NCBI RefSeq assembly: GCF_000499385.1
Contig: NW_013655299.1
Location: 1-30,968 of the forward strand
Source of the DNA: Eimeria necatrix
Taxonomy: Eukaryota; Apicomplexa; Conoidasida; Eucoccidiorida; Eimeriidae
Length of the DNA stretch: 30,968 nucleotides
Direction of reading: 5' to 3'
Below are positions 1-14,838 of the stretch, in pieces. A model generated the notes under the pieces. It ran no database searches and had not been told where the DNA came from. It saw only the letters and a list, made by a program, of their open reading frames with translations. Every line of letters begins with the position of its first letter. The first letter of the stretch is position 1. The translations under genes were made by a program, and so were the position numbers.

Positions 1-77
1 GGGGGGTGGGAGTGGTCGTGGGGGTGGGTTGGGGCTGTTTTGGGCTTCGTGCTGCTGCTGCTGGCGGTGGTGGTGGA

Positions 78-133
<56 letters not shown>

Positions 134-140
134 GCTGCAG

Positions 141-4367
<4,227 letters not shown>

Positions 4368-5371
4368 GCCTTTAGAAACCCTAAACCCTAAACCCTAAAC
4401 CCTAAACCCTAAACCCTAAACCCTGATTTGCGTCAGAGGCATTTGCCTTTGCCTGAAGGGAACTAAAAAGAAAAAAAAGAAATTCAAAACTGAATTCTTT
4501 AGTGCCAATTCATTTGCCACTTTTTTCTTTGCTGCTGCTTAGCACTTTATATTGGCTAGCTAGCCAGCTAGCTAGCTACCTAGCTAGCTACCTAGCTAGC
4601 TACCTAGCTAGCTAGCTAGCTACCTAGCTAGCTAGCTAGCTACCTAGCTAGCTAGCTACCTAGCTGCGTAGCTACAAACCTAGCTAACCGCTGATGCGTC
4701 TTCTGCAGCTGCTTAGCTAGCTACCTAGCTGGCTAGCTAGCTAGCTATCTAGCTAGCTGTTTAGCTGTAGATGGCAGTTCTCTAAGTAGCTAGCTAGCTG
4801 CCCTCCCGAGCTAGACTAGCTAGCTACTCCCTGCTAGCTAGCTAGCGACTCCCTGCTAGCTAGCTAGCTGCTCCCTGCTAGCTGGCTAGCTAGCTAGCTA
4901 GCCAGCCTGTGCAGCTGCCTGGCTAGCTAGCTGGCTGCGTAGTTAGCAGTGCTTTCGTTAGCGAAGTGCTTCCCGGCCAAACCCTAAACCCTAAACCCTA
5001 AACCCTAGGCTGCCAGCCGGCAGGGCTGCGCTGCCCCTTGACAGCTAGCCACCAGCTAGCCACCAGCTAGCCACCAGCTAGTCGCTAGCTAGGCACCGAC
5101 TAATTGCTAGCTAGCCACCGGCTAGCCACCAGCTAGCCACCAGCTAGCCACTAGCTAGCCACCAGCTAGCCACTAGCTAGCCACCAGCTAGCCACCAGCT
5201 AGCCACCAGCTAGCCACCAGCTAGCCACTAGCTAGCCACCAGCTAGCCACCGGCTAGCCACCAGCTAGCCACCAGCTAGCCGCCAGCTAGCCACCGGCTA
5301 GCCACCAGCTAGCCACCAGCTAGCCGCCAGCTAGCCAGTGAGCAGCAAAAGGAAATTTGGAAAGCAGCAAA
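4368..5371. repeat. Non-coding block: AAACCCT array, GCTA tetranucleotides, 11-bp minisatellite
   Basis: AAACCCT heptamers at about 4376-4422 and 4979-5007. A GCTAGCTA tetranucleotide field, interrupted by CTAC and CTGG variants, covers about 4550-4965. An 11-bp unit ACCAGCTAGCC is repeated about 26 times at about 5043-5336, with CGG/CTA variants. No coding region seen. Confidence 0.9.
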
Positions 5372-5372
5372 A

Positions 5373-5444
5373 GCCCCCTGCCGGAATCGAACCAGCGACC
5401 TTCAGCTTACAAGGCGGACGCTCTACCGACTAAGCTAAGGAGGC
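5373..5444 (-). tRNA. tRNA-Thr (TGT anticodon)
   Basis: Full cloverleaf on the minus strand. The anticodon loop CTTGTAA gives anticodon TGT, reading ACA. The acceptor stem pairs fully with one G-T at position 4. The anticodon stem has one C-T mismatch (29-41) and the T stem one T-G pair. A TTTT after the 3' end (minus strand) can terminate RNA polymerase III. It differs from the AGT copies in the anticodon arm, the T stem and the acceptor 3' strand, so it is an older relative and not a recent copy. Confidence 0.9.
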
Positions 5445-5590
5445 GGAAGTTGTGGGAAAAAGGAATTTAGAAATTCTTTTTTTGCCAAAAAGTCTTCTTT
5501 TTAGTTCTTTTAAACTGCTAATCTGTTTAAATTATAAATCTGCTCGTTTTTAAACCCATTTGCTGCTCAAACGCCGTTTAAACGCGCCAT

Positions 5591-5624
<34 letters not shown>

Positions 5625-6701
5625 GGCTGGCTGGGGCTGCTGCAGACGGGGTGGCGAGAAGCCGCGGACTTGTGTGTTTGTTTTTTAATTTCTTTTCTTT
5701 TATTTATAAATGTAAATAAATTTATTTTTAAAATAATAAAATAAATAAATTTGTTTTATTTTCTCTTATTTCTTTCTGTCCTGGTTCTCGCCGTGGACCA
5801 CTGGTCCACTGGGCGGGCAGCGCTGTGGCTGCATGCGCGGCAGCTCCAGCAGCAGCATTAAAACTCGGAAATGTAGAGCTTAATGTTTAATTTATGAGAA
5901 ACAAATAAAAATAAATAAATATTTAGTTTTAATAATCAAATAAATAGTTAAAATCAATGTTGTGGCTGCGGAAAACTGAATGGAGTGGCAAGAGCCCTGC
6001 ACTGCTCCTTCTTGCGGGACTGCTGCTGCTGCTGCTGTTGCTGCTGCTGTTGCTGCTGCTGTTGCTGCTGCTGTTGCTCTTGTTGTTGCTGCTTCTGCTG
6101 TTGCAGCTGCTGTTATTGCTGTTGCTGTTTTTCTCGCTGCCGCTGCTGCTGCTGCTGTTTTGCCTTTCTCGCTGCTGCTGCTGCTGCTTTGCCGTTCTCG
6201 CTGCTGCTGCTGCTGCTGTTACCGTTGTTTGACTGCCGCAGCTGCTGCTGCAGCAAGCCGCTGGCTTCGAACGAAAGGCAGCAGAAATAATCTGTCTAAA
6301 ATATCCAATTCATAAACAAAGAGGCGTTGCAGCCCAAACCCTAAACCCTAAACCCTAAACCCTAGGCAAAAGGGGGCTACGAGCCTGCCTTGCTGCTTGC
6401 ACCTAAACCTTAAGCCCTAAACCCTAAACCATAGATCCTAAACCCTAAACCCTAAACCCTTGGCCGCGAGTCCAAACCCTAAATCGTGGACTTAAAAGTC
6501 CGCATAAGGGGGTTGCTAGAGAAGCCCCCAGATGAAGAAAGTCTGGGGCCTTCTTTGGAGTCAAATAAAAACAAAAGCAAAATTAAAATGAATAAAAAGA
6601 AAAAGAAAAGGAAGTTCAAACAAACAAAAAGAAAAGGGAAATTAAAATTAAAAAGAAAAATTAAATTTAAATTAAATTTAAATAAAAAGAATTCATTAAA
6701 A
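5445..6701. repeat. Non-coding stretch: AT-rich DNA, CTG array, telomere-like repeats
   Basis: A short CTG run lies at about 5592-5622 and an odd palindrome GTGGACCACTGGTCCAC at 5793-5809. An imperfect CTG/TTG array (about 6020-6255) translates as low-complexity Leu, Ala or Cys in all frames and has no gene-like segment. AAACCCT heptamers lie at about 6335-6365 and 6415-6460. An A-rich tract follows (6560-6700). I see no gene. Confidence 0.8.
5793..5812. repeat. Odd palindrome of the GGACCACTGGTCC family
   Basis: GTGGACCACTGGTCCAC, symmetric around a single central base. Related elements are at 978-1014, 8838-8856, 9043-9072, 11105-11121, 18062-18098, 19306-19355, 21181-21194, 24366-24380 and 24955-24965. 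Confidence 0.8.
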
Positions 6702-6773
6702 GCCTTCTGCCGGAATCGAACCGGCGACCTTCCGCTTACTAAGCGGATGCTCTACCGACTAAGCTAAGGAGGC
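6702..6773 (-). tRNA. tRNA-Thr (AGT anticodon), copy 1
   Basis: Cloverleaf: 7-bp acceptor, D stem GCTT/GAGC, anticodon stem TCCGC/GCGGA, loop TTAGTAA (anticodon AGT, reading ACT and, if A34 becomes inosine, ACC), T stem GCCGG/CCGGC with loop TTCGATT. The acceptor has a C5-A68 mismatch shared by all identical AGT copies. TTTT follows the 3' end. Its 5' flank is a near-inverted copy of the flank of the gene at 7363. Confidence 0.95.
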
Positions 6774-7362
6774 GAAAGTGACCTTTTGAGAAGAGCCATT
6801 TGACGCGATCTCGAGTTGAAATGGAGTTTATTTCCCCCAAATTTAATTTATTTTAATTAATTTTAATCCATTTTTGTTCATTTTAATTCATTAATTCAAA
6901 ATTTTACTTCTAAACTGATTAGTTTCCTTGAATTCGGTCGAAAGAAATCCCTTTCGCGCGGCCTCCGCCGCTGCGCTGCAGCTCCCAAGCTGCACTTTTG
7001 CAAAAACTTGGGGGAAACTGAACAAATTGGAATGAAATAAATTTAAATTCTCAATTTTAATATAATTTAAGAGTTTAATTTATTCAATTGATTAAATTCA
7101 ACGAATTAAACTGCGCAGATCGCTCAGGAGGCTTCAGCAGCGAAACCCAGCATGCACACCGCCGCCGAGACGCCCGAGCCACGGCGAAGAGCCCAGTGGC
7201 CAGAACTGCCTGCAAACTGCCTCAAAATGTTTCAAATTTGCGCTAATTAATTAAATTAAATCAAATTAAATTAAAATAAAGCATTTAGTTTGAATTTAGG
7301 GAAAATAAATTGCGTTCGAGCTCAAAATCGCGCCAAATGGCTCTTCTCAGAAGGTCACTTTC
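6774..7362. other. AT-rich spacer between divergent tRNA-Thr genes; inverted-repeat ends
   Basis: The first about 55 bases and the last about 55 bases are inverted copies of each other: GAAAGTGACCTT..GAGAAGAGCCATTTG on one strand and its complement before 7363. The middle is AT-rich with one GC-rich patch (about 6955-7010 and 7115-7215). No gene seen. Confidence 0.8.
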
Positions 7363-7434
7363 GCCTCCTTAGCTTAGTCGGTAGAGCATCCGCTTAGTAA
7401 GCGGAAGGTCGCCGGTTCGATTCCGGCAGAAGGC
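7363..7434 (+). tRNA. tRNA-Thr (AGT anticodon), copy 2
   Basis: Identical in all 72 bases to the gene at 6702-6773. Immediately preceded by AGAAGGTCACTTTC and followed by TTTT at 7435-7438, a polymerase III terminator. Confidence 0.95.
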
Positions 7435-7671
7435 TTTTAATGGAATTCTTTTTATTTTTTTGAATTATTTGACTTTTAAATGACTTTTAATCGACAAAAA
7501 AGCAAAAAGAAGCTGCAGCAGCAACGCGGGAAGCAGTTCAAACAAAACAAAAAAGAATTAAAGTCAATTAAGTGAGAACTTTAGACAGTTCTATTTTTGC
7601 TTCTCGCTGCCACTAAAAGACTTCGTTCAAGTTCTTGCTTTTTTCATCTGCGCCAAGTGAAGCTTCTCAAA

Positions 7672-7702
<31 letters not shown>

Positions 7703-8560
7703 AACAACAACAACAGCAGCAGCAGCAGCAGCATTAGCAAAACAACAACAACAGCAACAGCAACAGCAGCAACAGCAGCAACAGCAGCAGGAAGAGCAGC
7801 AGCTGCTGCCGCAAGATGAGTGTTAAGGCAGCAGCTGGGCGCTGTTTGCTGCTGCTCCTCTGCTGCTGTTCAAAAGGAAAAAAAGCTTTCTTAAGCTCTA
7901 ATTGAATTGCAATACTCCTTTAACTTTTGCTGCAGCAGCAGCCGCTGCTGCTGCAGCACTGCAGCACGGGAGGGGTTATTAAGTTTGCTGCGGAATAGCA
8001 AATGCGCTGCAGCAGCCAAGTGAGAGCTTGAAAGGGGGAAAATAAAAAGATGAATTAAAAAGAATCTCCGAATTTAAATTATTCATTTATTTAAAATAAA
8101 ATAAATGAAGAATTAATTGATAACTTTAAACGAAAGAAAGCTACAAAAGAAATGACACTCGCTGGCCTCAGCAGCGAACCAAGAAAATATGAAAATTCAA
8201 CTTTTTTTTCTTCTTTTTCGACAGATGAGCTGAAAATACATTTATAATTATTATTTTTCAAATTTAATTTAATTAATTAATTAATTTCTCCTCAAATTGA
8301 ACTTCTTTCGATTCAAAACCTTCAAAAGTGCATCGGAAATTCACTTCTGGTGTTTCTTGCGCTTCCGCCTCAAGCCATTTCAACTCTCCCAACGCTCTTT
8401 GCCTTCAATTTTTATTTATTTATTCATTTGTTTATTTATTTAATTATTTATCTAGTTACTAATTTATTTACTTATTTATTTATTTATTTATGTATTTATT
8501 TATTTATTTATTTATTTATTTACCTGTTTGTTTATTCTCATTCATGTCGCGGGTCACTTC
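7435..8560. repeat. Non-coding spacer with CAG/CAA and TTTA arrays
   Basis: An imperfect CAG/CAA array lies at about 7671-7805 and poly-pyrimidine/CTG fragments at about 7840-8010. A TTTA (ATTT) tetranucleotide array runs about 8410-8535, ending 30 bases before the next tRNA. Open frames here are low-complexity only. Confidence 0.8.
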
Positions 8561-8632
8561 GCCTCCTTAGCTTAGTCGGTAGAGCATCCGCTTAGTAAGC
8601 GGAAGGTCGCCGGTTCGATTCCGGCAGAAGGC
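8561..8632 (+). tRNA. tRNA-Thr (AGT anticodon), copy 3
   Basis: Identical to the gene at 7363-7434. Preceded by GGGTCACTTC and followed directly by TTTT (8633-8636). Confidence 0.95.
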
Positions 8633-10141
8633 TTTTGGAGTTCGTTTTTTGATTTCTTTTTTAATTTAATTTTTATTTATTTATTTTTCTCCATTTGTGG
8701 CTCTTTGCGGGCCAAATAAGCCCTTAAAAGCGAAGCAAAAGCCCCATTAAAAGGCTTAGTTGCAAAGAATGGTCCATTTGATTTGCTTTTCCAACAAAAC
8801 TGCATACTTTGGAGGATCCAGCAGTCTTTGCTTCTCCAGGTGACCAGTGGTCACTGCTGCTGCGCTGCTGCACGCCAGCAGCTCCTTTTGTTTAAAAGAA
8901 AAGCATTTTAAGTTGAAATAAAGTGCAAAAGAAGTGGCGCTGCAGCTGCTCTCTTGCTGCGGGCAAATGCATGGACAGCAGCTAACTTATGATTGTTTAT
9001 TTTGCTGCGCTGCTGCTGCCTTAGCTCAGAAGAGCTGCTGCTCAGTGGTCCATTGGTCCAATGGTCCACCAGCGGCTGCAGCAGAGGGATAAGTCCGAGG
9101 CAGCAGCAGCGGCTGCAGCAAATGGCGCAGCGAGCTGCTGCTTGATGCGCTGCAGCAGCTCGGAGACGCAGAGGCTTTAATTGCCTTCATTTAAATTAAT
9201 ATTTTTTATTTCTTCTTTTTGTTAAAGTCAGAAATGGCAGCAAAGACTGGACTGTCCTTCGGCGGCTGCTGTTGGCGTGCTGCAGCGGCTGCTCTCAGCT
9301 CGTTTGCTCCCTTCTGGCGGCTCTAAGACTGATTTTAAAAGCCCATTTCGAATTAAATTAATAAAATAGAATTTAATTAAAATAAATTTAATTTTAAAGA
9401 GAGAAGGAGGCGGGAAAAGAGGCGTGGCGTTCGCGGTCGAGAGCCCGTGCGCCGCCAGTCGGCAGTGGTCCCCCACGGCCTCTGCGCGTCGGCGAGAAGT
9501 CTTTGCTGCAAACTGCCGCCATTAAGGCTTTAAATGCCATAAATGAAAAAGGAAAGGAAATAAAATTAATAAAAGAGTTTATATGTGGCTCGCTGGCTTC
9601 AAAACCAGGTCATTCAAGCCGGGGAAGTCAAGGGCTGTCACGGCGAACCTGCAAGGGCGGGTGCTGCGGCGCGAAAGCGCCGGTCTAGCAACGAGACTTG
9701 CGCTGGAAAAAGCTTTAAAATTTTGAATTGTTATTTTGAATTAAATTATTTAATTTAAAAGTTCAAATTGAAGAGAGGCGGGCGAAGGAAATGCCTGCAG
9801 CGGTCGCGTCCGGGCGGGTGAGCCTGGAGTGCCGTTTGCCCGTTCAAGCCATTCAACTTTGTCTCGGGCGGATTCAATGTTGATGTTTCGAGCTTGTTTT
9901 GCTTTTCTTTTCAATTAAATGGAGTTTAATTTGTTTTTAAAAAAGAATTTAGATGTAGGGACTGGCTGGTGCCCCTTTGCGTTCAATTGCGGCTTCTGCA
10001 TCCACCTGGTCGTTACACCGCCTCCCGCGCGCGGGTCGGCTGCGGAATTTTCAACTATTTGCTGCTGCTGCTGCTGCTGTGCTGCTTAATTTCAAAAAGG
10101 ATATTTAAATTGATTTATTTATTTCGTTTTCAGTTTTGAAA
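8633..10141. other. Long gene-poor spacer with GC-rich islands
   Basis: AT-rich DNA alternates with three GC-rich islands (about 9395-9520, 9590-9710, 9775-9885) and a fourth near 9965-10050. Odd palindromes of the GACCAGTGGTC type lie at 8838-8856 and 9043-9072. A perfect hairpin GGCGC-GAAA-GCGCC sits at about 9669-9682. No conserved protein is seen; the islands could be non-coding RNA or 5' untranslated exons of the downstream F-box gene. A splice-acceptor-like TTTCGTTTTCAG ends at 10133. Confidence 0.5.
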
Positions 10142-10518
10142 ATGAAGGAAGACGCCTCCGGGCCGCTGCTTTCCGCGCGCCCGCAACTCGATCACCACCG
10201 CACGCTGCTGCCTTCGCCAGCAGCAGCAGCTGCTGCTGCTGCTGCTTCAGGCCCTTTTGCTGCAGCAGACAGCTTTAAAGTACCTTTCTTGAGGGGCCCT
10301 CAGCCACGAAAATATCTTGGGGGCCCCAGGGGGGCCCCCCCAGATTGCTGCCCTCCTTTGCTGCTGCCTACAAGTGCTGCAGCACCTGCAGAAAGAACTT
10401 ACAAAGAAGAGATTCAGCAGAGCAGCACAAAGACCACCAGCAGCAGCGAGCTGGGGCAGCGGAACACAGCAGCAGCAGCAGCAGCAGCAACTGCTGCTGC
10501 TGCTGCAGTTGATGGTGG

Positions 10519-10549
<31 letters not shown>

Positions 10550-10796
10550 CCCCATACCGGCGCAGCGTCTGCAGCCCCCACACCACCGCAGGGGCCCCCT
10601 GCCGCAGGAGCCAGGGGGGCCCCCGGGGGCCCCCCCGGGGGCAGGGGGGCCCCGGGGGGCCCCCCTGGATCTTTTATTCTTGAAGGACATCTTCTTTCTT
10701 TTGTTTTGTCTTTAGTGGGGACTCAGCCTGCAGAAAAGACGAAGCTGGAGCTGGTCTGCAGGGCCTGGAGAGACGCAGCAAGGCGCCCTTGCGTGT

Positions 10797-10846
<50 letters not shown>

Positions 10847-11244
10847 GGAAGCAGCAGCAGCAGGAAAGGCAGAAGCAGCGCCAGCAGCAGCTTCCAGGCC
10901 GCAGTAATCCGCCCAGTAGCTGCTGCTGTGGCTGCTATGTGCAGTGAGACTTGCGTTGGTTACCGTACTTCCGTTGCTGCTGCTGCTGCTGCTGCTGCTG
11001 CAGCAAGAAAATACCTGCTGCTGCTGCTGCTGCAGGGTGTGTTGCGGCGCTGCAGCTGGAAGTCAGTGGATGCTTCTCACCGGCCCTTGTCTTCTTTCAA
11101 TGGACAGACCACTGGTCACCTCAGTCGCATTTTATTCAAAACGGAGTCTCTAGTTCTTGCAGATGATGCAGCAGCAGAGGCGCAGCAGCTGCTGCTGCGC
11201 CTAGCCGCAGCTGCTGCTGATCCGCGCACCCACGCGCTGGCCAG

Positions 11245-11281
<37 letters not shown>

Positions 11282-11380
11282 GGCAGCGGCAGCAATGGTA
11301 GTAGTAGACGTAGCAGAAGTAGCGAAGGCGAGCCCCAGGAAGCAGCAGTAGCAGCAACAGCAGCAGCAGCAGCAGCAGCA

Positions 11381-11416
<36 letters not shown>

Positions 11417-12181
11417 CCCAAGTGGACTCTGCCGTTTCTGCGGCACCTGCGGATACACCGCAGCATGGGCGGGGGCTTCGTGAGACACTGTAAGCTTTTT
11501 TATTTTTTGATTTGCAAATAAATTAATTTTAATTTAAAATTTTAATTCTTTTTATTTGCTGCTTGCTGCTGCTTATCCGTTTGTTTGCTTCCCTTTGATC
11601 CAGCAGCAGCAGCTGCTGCTGCTGCGCTGCTGCTGCTGCTGCGCTGCTGCTGCTGCTGCGGCTTTTTCTGGCTACCCACGAGACTGCTGCCACTTCTGCT
11701 GCTACGCTTGTTGCTGCTGCTGCTGCTGCTGCCCCCATTGCTGCTGCTGCTGCTGCCTTCCTTTATTAGGCCAGCTGCTGTGTGCTGCTGCTGCGGTGCA
11801 GAAAGATGAATGGTGAAAGAAGCAGCAGCAGCTACACTCTTCTGTTCAATTAACAACACCAGTAATAATAATAATATTATTATTAAAAAAATTAATAATA
11901 ATAATAATAGCAATAATAATAACAATAATGGTTTGCTGCGCTGCTGCTGAGCTGTAGGTACACCGCAGAGCGTGCTGGCAGCAGCAGACGCCGCGCGCTG
12001 CTGCAGTTCTTTTTCGAGTTGCTGCAGAGGCCTCAGCTGTCTGTACACCCTGGAAGAATTAATAATAGAAACAGAAGTGCAGCCGCTGCTGCTGCTGCAG
12101 CTGCGGGGCCGCACTCCGCGGCTGCGCACGCTGGTGCTAGCCCAGCTGTGTGCTGCTGCTGCAGCAGCGCCGCCCCCCGCT

Positions 12182-12216
<35 letters not shown>

Positions 12217-12339
12217 TCATGATGAGAAGCCTGTCACGGCCTTCGAGGCGCTGCTGCTGCTGCTCGACGCGCTGCCGCAGCAGCAGCTGGCCGTCTTCGG
12301 CTTCGGAATGGCCCTGGAAAGATCCCCCAGTGCAGCTAT

Positions 12340-12397
<58 letters not shown>

Positions 12398-12752
12398 TGC
12401 AGCAGCAGCAGCAGCAGCGGGACAGGGGAGTTTATGGAGGACTTGAAGGCTCTGCGAAGCAGCTTAGAAAAAAGACAAAAAAGCTGCTGCTCAGAAGAAG
12501 CAGCAGCAGATGAGTTGCTGCTGCTGCTGGCCCGGAAGCAGCACAAGGCGCTCACTGCCCTCTGGGTAAAAGCTGAAGATAATTTAATTTAATTTAATTT
12601 AATTTAATTTAATTTAATTTAATTAATTTAATTAATTTAATTTAATTAGTTTGATTTAGGTTAATTTAATTTAATCTAATTAATTAATTTAATCAAATAA
12701 TTGACAGCTCTATCCCACTAATGCTGGCTGTATGTCCACCCTTCTGTTTTGA
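10142..12752 (+). CDS. F-box and leucine-rich-repeat-like protein, four exons
   Basis: Probable substrate adaptor of an SCF-type ubiquitin ligase. My model: exons 10142-10794, 10945-11489, 11958-12565, 12708-12752 (stop TGA 12750-12752). Donors are GTAAGC, GTAAGC and GTAAAA; acceptors are TGTGCAG, GCTGTAG and TTGACAG; all three junctions keep frame (phases 2, 1, 0). The end of exon 1 encodes an F-box-like segment, GHLLSFVLSL then LELVCRAWRDA. Exons 2 and 3 carry short leucine-rich motifs such as LPFLRHLRI, LYTLEELII and LRTLVLAQL. Poly-Ala, poly-Ser and poly-Gln runs from CAG/CTG arrays separate these pieces. The ATG at 10142 has good context (AAAATGAAG) and follows an acceptor-like site ending at 10133, so a non-coding first exon upstream is possible. 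The F-box is short and the repeats are few, so the family call is likely but unproven. The last 15 codons are the weakest part. Confidence 0.7.
10315..10672 (+). repeat. GGGGCCCC-type G/C runs inside F-box exon 1
   Basis: Blocks of 4-7 G followed by 4-7 C recur at about 10293-10340 and densely at about 10590-10672, encoding Gly, Pro, Ala and Arg. The runs are self-complementary and rich in G-tracts on both strands. Confidence 0.8.
10799..10920 (+). repeat. CAG array in F-box gene intron 1
   Basis: A run of about 15 CAG units (about 10799-10845), then imperfect units. It lies just after the GTAAGC donor at 10795 and leaves only a short CT-rich stretch before the acceptor at 10944. Confidence 0.85.
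11490..11957 (+). repeat. F-box gene intron 2: CTG and AAT trinucleotide arrays
   Basis: Starts GTAAGC and ends GCTGTAG. Holds imperfect CTG arrays (about 11600-11760) and an AAT/ATT array (about 11862-11930) in which ATT units precede AAT units, so it can fold on itself. Confidence 0.8.
12566..12707 (+). repeat. F-box gene intron 3: AATTT array
   Basis: Starts GTAAAA and ends TTGACAG. Between them is an almost pure AATTT pentanucleotide array (about 12581-12625) decaying into AATTAATTT. Confidence 0.8.
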
Positions 12753-13281
12753 TGCTGGGGCACTTTGCTGCTGCTGCTGCTGCTGCTGCTGCAGCTTGTG
12801 TCGTTTTGCTGCTGCTGCTGCTGCCTCTGTGGCATTGTTTGCTGCTGCTGCTAACTGTGCTGCGTGTTGCTGGCGGTGCAACTTATTTGATGTTTGGCGT
12901 CACTGCTGCTGCTGCTGCTGCTGCTGCGATGATTCTCGCTGCTGCTGTTTGCGGCTGCTGCTGATTGTGCCGTTCGTTGCTGCTTCTGCTGCTGATTATG
13001 CCACGTACTGCTGCTGCTGCTGTTGACGGTGCCGTTAATTGCTGCTGCTGCTGCTGTCTATGCCATTAATTGCTGCTTTTGCTGCTTTTGTGGTGTTTGC
13101 TGCTGCTGCAGATGCCTGATATTTGCACGTCTCTGGAAGCAGCAGCAGAACTTGTTCGCTGCTGCAGCAACTTGACGGTTTGCTGCTTCCCGGGAGCATC
13201 AGTGCTGCAGCTATTAGCTTGAGGAAGCAGCTCGTGACAGCTAGCTGCAGCTAGCCAGCCAGCGTCACGCGCTAGCTAGCT

Positions 13282-13318
<37 letters not shown>

Positions 13319-13984
13319 CAGCAGCAGTTGCAGCACTCGCAGCAGCGGGCTCACGCAAAATATGATGACGCACGAACGAGACACACCCGGTACTCGAGTG
13401 CAGCAGCAGCAGCAGCAGCATCCGGAGAGTGCAGCAGCAGCTGCTGCAGCAGCACTAGCTGCAGCGGCAGCTGCTGCTAAAGTTCTAAATTGTCTTTCAC
13501 TGGCTTGACTGAACTTCTTATTCGGTTTGTTTTATGTTTATAGTGTTTGCTCTATTCAAGTAGAGCAAACTCTTAATATTAATTTATTTATTTTTAAAAT
13601 ATATTTTTTTTAAAAAAACATATTTTGTCATTTTTGTTTTATTTGCCTTTTCAAACTTGAAGCGGCGCTGCGGTGTCTTTAGGGTTTAGACTTTGGGGGT
13701 TTACAGCTCCACAAGCGGGGCGCTAGGGTTTAGGATTTAGCTTTTGAGGGTTGGCGGTAGCCCATCTAGGGTTTAGGGTTTAGGGTTTAGGGTTTAGGGT
13801 TAAGGATTTAGGGTTTAGAATCAAGAGTTAGCGTTTAGGAGCTGGCAGCGCCAGAGAGCAACTGCAAGTAGGAAATAAGGCAGCTGAGCAGACTTTTAAT
13901 AAATAAAAGTATTCAAATAATTAAAAAAAGGATTTAATTTGCTTTTATTTATTTTAAATGATTACTTTATTGCATAAAAGAAGA
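12753..13984. repeat. Gene-poor stretch: imperfect CTG minisatellite, GCTAGC patch, TTTAGGG array
   Basis: About 12764-13115 is an imperfect higher-order repeat of CTG runs separated by TTGTGCCGTT-like spacers. A GCTAGC/CAG patch lies at about 13230-13330. Telomere-like TTTAGGG heptamers (opposite strand sense to those near galE) are at about 13767-13800 with decayed flanks 13680-13830. No gene seen. Confidence 0.8.
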
Positions 13985-14056
13985 GCCACCTGCCGGAATC
14001 GAACCGGCGACCTCCCGCTTACGAAGCGGATGCTCTACCGACTAAGCTAAGGAGGC
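13985..14056 (-). tRNA. tRNA-Thr (CGT anticodon)
   Basis: Cloverleaf with loop TTCGTAA, anticodon CGT, reading ACG. Apart from the anticodon, it differs from the AGT copies at the base of the anticodon stem (T27-G43) and in the acceptor 3' strand, where position 4 is a T-T mismatch but the C5 partner is G. A run of T follows the 3' end after seven further bases. Together with the TGT and AGT genes it completes the threonine codon set. Confidence 0.88.
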
Positions 14057-14766
14057 TGGATGGCTGGTGGGCTGTGGCTGCGCTTTTGCACTTTGGAGAA
14101 TTCAAATTGAATTAAATTCGAAATTTAAATGCTTTAAATAACAAATAAATTCCAATTTAAATCATAATTCAAACAATGAAATATTAATTCGCCTTTTTTT
14201 CACTCAGAACTCCGGAGAAAGCCCCAGATTTGCACTTCTCAGCAATCAGGTTTCAGTAGATCACCAGCGAGCTCTGAAGAACTCCAAACTATTTACGCTT
14301 TTTGATTTCCATTTGAAGAAACTAATGAAACTTCTAAAGGCTTTTGTTGCATTTGAGAGAATTCAAATAGCAAAAGGATAGAAAAAGACAGAAGAGAGAA
14401 AAAGAACAAATTAAATGCTCAGTCGATACAATTAAATGTAGATCTCGTTTGCACACCAAGTAACCTCCAAACCCTAAACCCTAAACCCTAAAGGCTAAAC
14501 CCTAAACCCCAAACCCTAAACCCCAAATCTTAACCCCTCGATCCCGAGAAAGCCGAAAGCCTTTGTTTAGATGGGCTCGGCCGAGCTGCTTTTGTGTATT
14601 ATTATTTTCAGTGGTCACCTTTGCCGATTCAAAGCTCAATTGGGAACAAAATGCGGCAAAAAGCGCAAATAAACTTCCTTAAAAGGAACAATTTCGAGGA
14701 GTTTCACTCAATAGACCATTAAAAAGCAAACAAATTGATGAAAAGCAATTTATTTAGAGTCTAAAA
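14057..14766. other. AT-rich spacer with short AAACCCT array
   Basis: Mostly AT-rich unique-looking DNA. Telomere-like heptamers with C/T variants are at about 14467-14530. A GTGGTCACC half-palindrome is at about 14611-14620. No gene seen. Confidence 0.75.
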
Positions 14767-14838
14767 GCCTTCTGCCGGAATCGAACCGGCGACCTTCCGC
14801 TTACTAAGCGGATGCTCTACCGACTAAGCTAAGGAGGC
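14767..14838 (-). tRNA. tRNA-Thr (AGT anticodon), copy 4
   Basis: Identical to the other AGT genes, with the C5-A68 acceptor mismatch. TTTT follows the 3' end on the minus strand. The upstream flank is GAAGAGCGTCGACTTTC, a diverged form of the common leader. Confidence 0.95.

Noticed and set aside
5043..5336. Regular 11-bp repeats considered as a CRISPR array
   Set aside because: There are no unique spacers and the unit is too short; the host is a eukaryote.
5957..6315. Several overlapping frames encoding Leu, Ala or Cys runs
   Set aside because: They are three translations of one imperfect CTG array, with no non-repetitive conserved segment.
7635..7826. Gln-rich frame
   Set aside because: It is translation of a CAG/CAA array without unique sequence.
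8350..8595. Phe/Leu/Tyr-rich frame
   Set aside because: It is a TTTA tetranucleotide array running into the tRNA at 8561.
9503..9688. A 61-residue plus-strand frame
   Set aside because: No recognisable family, weak composition, and it overlaps a hairpin-rich GC island better explained as RNA or untranslated sequence.
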